Source: Brevibacillus daliensis (GTDB lineage: Bacteria; Bacillota; Bacilli; Brevibacillales; Brevibacillaceae). Taken from it: 64,000 bases of DNA. Position numbers and translations under genes: made by a program. The notes under the pieces were generated by a model. The model worked only from the letters and a program-made list of their open reading frames with translations, had not been told where the DNA came from and did no database searches. Positions 58,488 to 64,000 of this stretch are shown in pieces. The stretch spans positions 1 to 64,000 of the forward strand of contig NZ_JAJISB010000016.1 in the NCBI RefSeq assembly GCF_021245735.1. Reading direction: 5' to 3'. Position 1 is the stretch's first letter, and every line of letters starts with the position of its first letter.

Positions 58488-58515
58488 TAAAATTTTTATT
58501 CAAAACTTCCGATTA
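58488..58515 (+). promoter_or_regulatory. Candidate sigma-D promoter of the chemoreceptor gene
   Basis: TAAA, then 16 bases, then TCCGATTA, resembling TAAA-N15-GCCGATAT. About 130 bp upstream of the methyl-accepting chemotaxis gene. Confidence 0.4.
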
Positions 58516-58646
58516 ATATTAATGTAGATATTGTTATTCATTATAAAAATATTTTTTGTTGAATGAAGAAAATCAAATGGTATTAGAACGGAAAGAGTGA
58601 GAAGAGATTATAATGCTTCTCAGCTGCGAAAGGAAAGAAGACAACT

Positions 58647-60689
58647 ATGAATTCAATAAAAAGTCAAATGTTATGTCTATTTTTGCCGGTCATCATACTA
58701 ATGGTAGTAGTAATGTCAGGAGTATCCTACTTTAAAAGTAATACGATGATGATTGAACAGGTCGACTCTACAATGCACGCAGAATTAGAAAAAGGGATAG
58801 AGTCAATTAATCTATCCTTGCTAGCGCATGAAAAGACGCTACAAGCACTTTCATTAGACATTAAGGAAAATCCCAAACTGACAAGAGATGAATACCTGAA
58901 AAAAATGATGGCTATATTGCCAACAAATGATGAAACTTTTGCAGTAGGCGTTTTTTTTGAGCCGAACAAGCTAGATCCACAGGTTGGAACACTAGCTTAT
59001 TTTGTTACTCAAAATGATGGTGTTATGACTGTTGATGATTCATTCAGTAATATAGATTACACAACAGAGGTATATTATAAGGATGCAAAAAACTTAAAAG
59101 AGGGAGAGTTGAAATGGACAGAGCCCTATACAGATGCAATTACTGGTGTGTCAATGGTCACAACTATTACTCCTCTCTATTATAATAATCAATTTATAGG
59201 TATAGTTTCTGCTGACTTGAAATTGGATCAAATCATGAAAATGTTATCAAACATTAAAGTTGGCGAAACAGGCGAGCCTATGCTCATAACTGGAGAAGGA
59301 CTGTTTTTACATGATATAGTTTCTGAAAATGTTATGAAGAATTACATTCAAGATAATTCCAGTCAATCGTTAAAAACCCTCGGAAATGAAATGTTACAAA
59401 AAGTAAATGGACAATCGTTTATTAATGATGAGGGTGGCTACGGCGACGCCAAAGCCTATTACGATACAGTTAAGAAAACAGGCTGGAAGTTAGCATTCTT
59501 TATTTCAAATGAAGAAATAAATGCTTCATCTAAAGAATTATTACTAACTCTGTCAATAATAGGAATTATCGCTGTATTTGTTGTCGGCTCAGCAATTTTT
59601 ATTTTTACAAGAAAACTGGGAAAACGATTGAAACGATTAGAAGATATGAGTAGGGTAATGGGTGAGGGAGACTTTACTGGTGTATTACAGATAACGAAAG
59701 AGGATGAGATAGGGAATATCGGGAATGCCTTCAACAAGATGTCTGAGACACTAAGGGGAGTCGTACGAGATGTTGCTAGAGACGCTGAGCATGTTAGTGC
59801 TACTAGTCAGGAATTAAGTGCTACCTTCGAGGAAATTACGAGTCAGATGGAACTAATTAACCGTTCCTCTGCTGAAATAGCGATGGGTTCACAAGATACA
59901 AGTGCTAGTAGTGAAGAGATAAGTGCTTCGATTGAAGAAGTGTCTATTCATGTACAAGAACTAGCCAAGACAGCACATGAAAGTAATCGGGAAGCAATCG
60001 AAATCAAAGAGAGAGCCGTTCACATAAGAAATACTGCAGAGCAATCTATCGAGCATACAAAAAAATTATATGAAGAAAAAGAAAAAGCGATCGTAGCAGC
60101 AATTGAAAATGGAAAAGTTGTTAGTGAAATAAAAGTAATGGCCGATGCTATTGCAAGTATTGCTAATCAAACAAATCTGCTTTCTTTAAATGCAGCTATA
60201 GAGGCGGCAAGAGCCGGAGACAGCGGAAAAGGGTTTGCTGTAGTAGCCCAGGAAGTACGAAAACTGGCCGATGAATCAGAGAAAACAGCTTTACAAATCC
60301 ATGCAACAATTGAAAGTACGCAAAAAGCTTTTGATGATCTAACTCATGATGCGAATGGAATATTAGAATTCATTGATAAGCAAGTCATGACAAATTACGA
60401 TCTCTTCCATGATACTGGCAAAAAATACAATGAAGATGCTGATTTTATAAGCCGAATGTCCAAAGATATCGCAACCATGTCAGAGAATGTTTCCCATACG
60501 ATGAAGGAAATCTCAGATGCTATTGAAAATATGGCAAACATTGCCCAAAGAACCACAGAAAATACAGAAGAAATACAGAACAGTATTTCAGATACCAATG
60601 AAGGCATGAGACAAATCTCTCAGACTTCACAAGATCAGGCAAATGTAGCACAATCTTTAAACGATGTGGTGCAGCAATTCAAAGTGTAG
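58647..60689 (+). CDS. Methyl-accepting chemotaxis protein
   Basis: The 680-residue chemoreceptor has an N-terminal transmembrane helix (about 7-27), a dCache-type extracellular sensor domain (about 35-285) with [25 protein letters not shown] and [16 protein letters not shown], a second helix (about 293-315), HAMP (about 316-370) and a long cytoplasmic methyl-accepting coiled coil with the hairpin tip [19 protein letters not shown], then [17 protein letters not shown]. The ligand is unknown. ATG with AAAGGAAAG. It is a single gene, perhaps under sigma-D. Confidence 0.93.
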   Translation: MNSIKSQMLCLFLPVIILMVVVMSGVSYFKSNTMMIEQVDSTMHAELEKGIESINLSLLAHEKTLQALSLDIKENPKLTRDEYLKKMMAILPTNDETFAVGVFFEPNKLDPQVGTLAYFVTQNDGVMTVDDSFSNIDYTTEVYYKDAKNLKEGELKWTEPYTDAITGVSMVTTITPLYYNNQFIGIVSADLKLDQIMKMLSNIKVGETGEPMLITGEGLFLHDIVSENVMKNYIQDNSSQSLKTLGNEMLQKVNGQSFINDEGGYGDAKAYYDTVKKTGWKLAFFISNEEINASSKELLLTLSIIGIIAVFVVGSAIFIFTRKLGKRLKRLEDMSRVMGEGDFTGVLQITKEDEIGNIGNAFNKMSETLRGVVRDVARDAEHVSATSQELSATFEEITSQMELINRSSAEIAMGSQDTSASSEEISASIEEVSIHVQELAKTAHESNREAIEIKERAVHIRNTAEQSIEHTKKLYEEKEKAIVAAIENGKVVSEIKVMADAIASIANQTNLLSLNAAIEAARAGDSGKGFAVVAQEVRKLADESEKTALQIHATIESTQKAFDDLTHDANGILEFIDKQVMTNYDLFHDTGKKYNEDADFISRMSKDIATMSENVSHTMKEISDAIENMANIAQRTTENTEEIQNSISDTNEGMRQISQTSQDQANVAQSLNDVVQQFKV

Positions 60690-60745
60690 AAGCTATGAGG
60701 GTATGAATAACAAGTAAAAGCATATTCATTCAAGTGAAGTGGTCT

Positions 60746-60793
60746 AAAGCGTGTAGAGAATGTACGAAGAGGTACAGATCTACACGCTTTTTC
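60746..60793 (+). terminator. Terminator of the chemoreceptor gene
   Basis: AAAGCGTGTAGA (60746-60757) and TCTACACGCTTT (60779-60790) form a perfect 12-bp stem followed by TTC. Confidence 0.85.
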
Positions 60794-60958
60794 ATTCTAT
60801 ACAGAAGGTATAACAAGCAAATCGATCAATACCCTATGATTTATTTACTGACTGGGGTAGACTAAAAGGTGCATCATACAAGATAAATACATAGCTTCTC
60901 TGGAATATGTAGCATTTTGTTAGGAGGAGCATTTCAAATAAAGCGAGGAACCATTCAT

Positions 60959-61201
60959 ATGACGAACAAAGTAAAAACTATTGTAATACAAGGAAAAGAA
61001 ACACCCATCCACGAGGAGCATCCCATTCGTGTCAGTTGCATGGAACATATAGATGTAGAGTTGGACGATTACGTGAACTACCATGATGTAGCACCAGATA
61101 CCTTTGCCATTGGAGATGTAGAGCTAGGCGAGATTGCTTCCACTTGTATGGAATGCGGTCAGCCAGGAAAAGTTGTATTACTGCATGTGAAAGGAATGTA
61201 G
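60959..61201 (+). CDS. CxxH/CxxC family protein (YyzF-like)
   Basis: The 80-residue protein has a CxxH motif (SCMEH, Cys27/His30) and a C-terminal CxxC (TCMECGQ), a likely zinc-binding pair. The family regularly lies before rlmH in Bacilli; no function is established. ATG 60959 with GAGGA upstream is preferred to in-frame starts further up. It ends five bases before the rlmH start codon, so the two are probably co-translated. Confidence 0.82.
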   Translation: MTNKVKTIVIQGKETPIHEEHPIRVSCMEHIDVELDDYVNYHDVAPDTFAIGDVELGEIASTCMECGQPGKVVLLHVKGM

Positions 61202-61206
61202 GACGG

Positions 61207-61686
61207 GTGCAAATCACGATTGTAACAGTAGGAAAACTGAAAGAGAAGTATCTGAAGGAAGGCATTCAGGAGTATGTGAAGCGGCTGTCAGCTTACTGCA
61301 AACTGAATGTGGTAGAAGTAAATGATGAGAAGGCTCCGGAAGAGCTAAGCGCTACAGAGATGGAGCAGGTAAAGAGAAAAGAAGGCGAGCGCATTCTAGG
61401 GCATATCAAGCAAGATCATTATGTCATTGCTCTAGCCATTGAGGGACAAATGTGGTCATCTGATAAGCTTTCCAGCGAAATGGACAAGCTTGCTTTGCAT
61501 GGGCGAAGCCAGGTGGCTTTTGTCATTGGTGGATCGTTGGGATTGGCGGATGAGGTGTTGAAGCGAGCGGATGCGCAGTTGTCTTTTTCGAAGATGACTT
61601 TTCCTCATCAGTTGATGCGGTTGGTGTTGGTGGAGCAGATTTATCGGGGGTTTAGGATTAGTCGGGGGGAACCGTACCACAAATAG
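61207..61686 (+). CDS. rlmH: 23S rRNA (pseudouridine1915-N3)-methyltransferase RlmH
   Basis: RlmH is an SPOUT methyltransferase that methylates pseudouridine 1915 in helix 69 of 23S rRNA on assembled ribosomes. The 159-residue length is exact for the family. [20 protein letters not shown] forms the trefoil-knot SAM site, followed by [27 protein letters not shown] and the basic C terminus. I choose GTG 61207 ([15 protein letters not shown]); in-frame ATGs upstream lie within the CxxH gene. Confidence 0.96.
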   Translation: MQITIVTVGKLKEKYLKEGIQEYVKRLSAYCKLNVVEVNDEKAPEELSATEMEQVKRKEGERILGHIKQDHYVIALAIEGQMWSSDKLSSEMDKLALHGRSQVAFVIGGSLGLADEVLKRADAQLSFSKMTFPHQLMRLVLVEQIYRGFRISRGEPYHK

Positions 61687-61768
61687 TGGTAAAGCCGAAA
61701 ATCCTTATGGGCCTCTGTGTTCAGTGACGTATCAGTGTTTCAATATCAAATTGCTTATTCAAGCTGGT

Positions 61769-62311
61769 TTAAAGCCCTCGAGTATTTAAAATCAATCCAT
61801 CTTTCATGGTGATAACATGATCTGCATAGGAGAGCATTTCTTCATCATGTGTGACCAGCAAGGTGGTGATTTTCAACTCTTTAGTCAAATTATGGATGAG
61901 TGTCATGACTTCTCTTGATCTTGTCGAGTCTAGACTTGCAGTTGGCTCATCTGCGAATAGCATTTTTGGTTTGTGGATGATGGCACGACCAATGGCAACC
62001 CGCTGTTTTTCCCCACCTGACAATGAAGAAGGATAAGCATTTTTGCGATGATCCATACCTACCAATTTGAGTATCGTCGTGACCTCTTCTTTTTGTTCAC
62101 ATTTACTCGTCTTGGTCTCTGACACGTTAAGCATCAGCATGAGCTGATCTTCTACGGTAAGGAATGGCACAAGATGAGACGATTGAAAAATGAACCTAAA
62201 TTGACTGGCGCGTATTTTACAAATCTCTTCTTGCGACATGTCGGTCATGTTCTTTCCCCTTGGAGATTCGAGTTGATATTCTGGAGAATTCAATATGGAC
62301 TGGACGATCAA
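61769..62311 (-). pseudogene. Truncated ABC-transporter ATPase remnant (LolD/MacB-like)
   Basis: The reading frame keeps the Q-loop (FIFQSSHL), signature LSGGEKQRV, Walker B MLFADEPTASLDS and H-loop TLLVTHD, but the first third, including Walker A, is missing. The homology begins at about KNMTDMSQEEICKIR, and the DNA upstream contains stops and no P-loop. It cannot hydrolyse ATP as it stands. No permease gene adjoins. The two-component genes to the right, divergent from it, may have controlled the intact transporter. Break point near 62270-62311. Confidence 0.8.
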
Positions 62312-62411
62312 TCTACAATATATTTTCTATTCTGTGGTTGGTGCGAGGCTGCGAGTCAAAGTCAGCCTATGAAGCCCATATATACAGATTACAAGTTGTA
62401 ATATAGATATC

Positions 62412-62437
62412 AAAACGGCAGCGATGCCGTTTTTTTG
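62412..62437. terminator. Hairpin with GCGA tetraloop before the response regulator
   Basis: AAAACGGCA and TGCCGTTTT pair around GCGA and are followed by T on the plus strand. It separates the two-component genes from the region to the left. Confidence 0.82.
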
Positions 62438-62553
62438 TTGTGCACTTCTTCTTTGCAACCTATCTGGAAATATGATGTAATAAATTATCATGTTTCTTAG
62501 TTAGGTACATCAGGTTTTTATAAATAGGACGACAAAGTTAGGATGATCATGAA

Positions 62554-63234
62554 ATGAAAATTTTGCTTGTGGAAGATGATAAGACGATTGCATCTGGACT
62601 TGAATATTCGTTACAGCAAGATGGTTATTCTACGGTACTTTGCTATGATGTTACCTCTGCAAAGAAGGTGTTAGCGGAAGGCTTAGAGCAGTTCGCTTTA
62701 TGTATATTCGATTTATCACTTCCGGATGGAAGCGGCTACGATCTATGTAGGATTGTGAAACAGGGAAGTGATCTTCCCGTTATTTTTCTAACAGCGATTG
62801 AGGATGAGGTTAATGTCGTGATGGGGCTTGATATGGGCGCTGATGATTATATTACCAAGCCGTTTCGTATACGGGAGCTTCTATCTAGGATCAAATCGGT
62901 ATTGCGAAGATACCACAAACAAACGCAAACAAATACCATCGAGATCGATCAGATTCGAATCAATGTGCTCGAAGGAAAGGTTTATAAGCAAGGCAATGAA
63001 ATTACGTTAACCGCCTTAGAGTACCGCTTATTGCTTATTTTTGCTAACCATGTCGGACAGGTGCTCTCCAGAAATCAGCTGTTGGAACAGATTTGGGATG
63101 TTGCGGGAGATTTCGTGAATGATAATACATTAACCGTATATATAAAAAGGCTGCGAGAAAAACTAGAGGATCATCCGCAAAACCCGACGCTAATCAAAAC
63201 GGTGCGTGGACTTGGCTATAAGGTAGGTGATTAG
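62554..63234 (+). CDS. OmpR/PhoB-family response regulator
   Basis: The 226-residue regulator has a receiver domain with EDD at 7-9, phosphoacceptor Asp53 (IFDLSLPDGSGYDL), LTAIEDE and ITKPF, then a winged-helix domain (about 125-222) with LTALEYRLLLIF and NTLTVYIKRLREKLEDHP. It resembles regulators of peptide-antibiotic or VanR-like systems. No strong ribosome-binding site is evident before the ATG. Its stop codon abuts the start of the kinase gene, so they are coupled. Next to a broken ABC ATPase. Confidence 0.92.
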   Translation: MKILLVEDDKTIASGLEYSLQQDGYSTVLCYDVTSAKKVLAEGLEQFALCIFDLSLPDGSGYDLCRIVKQGSDLPVIFLTAIEDEVNVVMGLDMGADDYITKPFRIRELLSRIKSVLRRYHKQTQTNTIEIDQIRINVLEGKVYKQGNEITLTALEYRLLLIFANHVGQVLSRNQLLEQIWDVAGDFVNDNTLTVYIKRLREKLEDHPQNPTLIKTVRGLGYKVGD

Positions 63235-64000
63235 ATGCTGCGTAACCGAGAATATCAACTTGTACTATTTGTGATGTGTTTACTCAGTTTACTTGGAATT
63301 ATTGCAGCGTCTTTCATATCGGCCATTGCCATGATCCTCATTGCCATTATCTCTGCGTTGCTAATTGGATGCAGCTTATTTTTTACGAGGTGGAGATATC
63401 GTGAAATAGCTAAGTTATCCAGCTATTTGCGTCAAATTAGTAGCGGGGATTATTCGCTAGATGTTCGTGATAATCAAGAAGGCGAGCTTAGTATTCTGAA
63501 GAACGATATTTATAAAGTGACGCTCATGCTATCAGAGCAGAGCTCTATTTTAAAGCAAGATAAAATCCAGCTTACAGATGCTATTTCGGATATATCCCAT
63601 CAACTCAAAACCCCGATTACCTCTATGATGGTGATGGCTGATTTATTAAGTGATGCCGAGCTGCCAGTTGAGAAAAGAATGGAGTTCACGCACAATATTC
63701 ACGTTCAGCTGGAACGGATTAAGTGGCTAGTTTCTTCCTTATTAAAGTTATCCAAAATCGATGCAGGAACGGTGCAATTCAAACAAGAACCCGTACCCGT
63801 GTACAAGCTTTGCCACAAAGCGTTAGAGCCATTGCTGATTCCAATAGACATTAAAGAACAAGCCGTTTCGATAAACGGGGACCATACAGTCTCTTTCCTT
63901 GGTGATCTTAATTGGAGCGTAGAAGCAATGATCAATATTCTGAAGAATGGTGTTGAGCATACGCAAGAAGGCGGTAACATCGACATTACTTTTGCTGAAA
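63235..64000 (+). CDS. Sensor histidine kinase, truncated by the window edge
   Basis: Starts at ATG directly after the response regulator stop. Two membrane helices lie near the N terminus (about 8-27 and 29-50) with almost no extracellular loop, as in intramembrane-sensing kinases. A HAMP-like linker precedes HisKA with His122 in SDISHQLKTPITS, and the N box begins in NILKNGVEHT near the window end. The short sensor suggests that it listens through a partner membrane protein, as BceS-like kinases do. The 3' end is outside the window. Confidence 0.9.
   Translation, partial: MLRNREYQLVLFVMCLLSLLGIIAASFISAIAMILIAIISALLIGCSLFFTRWRYREIAKLSSYLRQISSGDYSLDVRDNQEGELSILKNDIYKVTLMLSEQSSILKQDKIQLTDAISDISHQLKTPITSMMVMADLLSDAELPVEKRMEFTHNIHVQLERIKWLVSSLLKLSKIDAGTVQFKQEPVPVYKLCHKALEPLLIPIDIKEQAVSINGDHTVSFLGDLNWSVEAMINILKNGVEHTQEGGNIDITFAE

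Overview
The window is a replication-origin region of a low-GC, endospore-forming Firmicute. Gene content, strong AGGAGG-type ribosome-binding sites, frequent TTG/GTG starts, a spore-protease-like yyaC, an aa3-type quinol oxidase and rpmH/rnpA next to dnaA point to the Paenibacillaceae. Brevibacillus, and in particular something like B. laterosporus, is my best guess, but that assignment is inference.

Layout. oriC lies at about 10.9-12.9 kb, split by dnaA into a DnaA-box cluster upstream of the gene and an unwinding region between dnaA and dnaN. Left of oriC every gene is on the minus strand: dnaA, dnaN, yaaA, recF, remB, gyrB, then a DJ-1/PfpI protein, a BceAB-type peptide-resistance transporter preceded by a 33-residue ORF and a BceR-type operator, a lactate dehydrogenase, a pair of MaoC/hotdog hydratase-like genes, and the tip of an IS3-like element at the edge. 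gyrA is not in its usual place after gyrB. Right of oriC most genes are on the plus strand, so transcription follows replication: rpmH-rnpA-yidD-yidC-jag, mnmE-mnmG-rsmG, noc, parA-parB, a cysteine desulfurase-like gene, yyaC (minus), a DUF3343-mscS-DUF951 set, ychF, rpsF-ssb-rpsR, a DUF2232 gene-gdpP-rplI-dnaB, purA, two small unknown genes, a LysM/G5/M23 wall hydrolase, the walRKHIJ-htrA cell-wall stress cluster, a class II aldolase, tldD-tldE, the qox operon (minus), a MocR regulator, a chemoreceptor, a CxxH/CxxC protein with rlmH, and at the edge a two-component system beside a broken ABC ATPase.

How the parts work together. The left half is the replication initiation and segregation module: DnaA with its boxes, the clamp, the RecF and GyrB partners, ParA/ParB with three perfect parS sites (5180, 20066, 23489) and Noc with a near-consensus Noc site far to the right (46340). 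Two further DnaA-box clusters outside oriC (upstream of and inside mnmE; upstream of ychF) may titrate DnaA. The right half holds translation genes, c-di-AMP turnover (gdpP), adenylate synthesis under PurR-type boxes, envelope homeostasis (WalRK) and terminal respiration (Qox).

Less explained material: a 206-bp element at 48325-48530 bounded by 22-bp perfect inverted repeats with an internal stem kept by G-U pairs; a three-copy interspersed repeat (13191, 21337, 36877) ending in a hairpin; a second two-copy repeat (5942, 39284); a 15-bp inverted repeat around the promoter of a small unknown gene (37407-37479); and the short ORF in the bceAB leader. No tRNA, rRNA or CRISPR array was seen.
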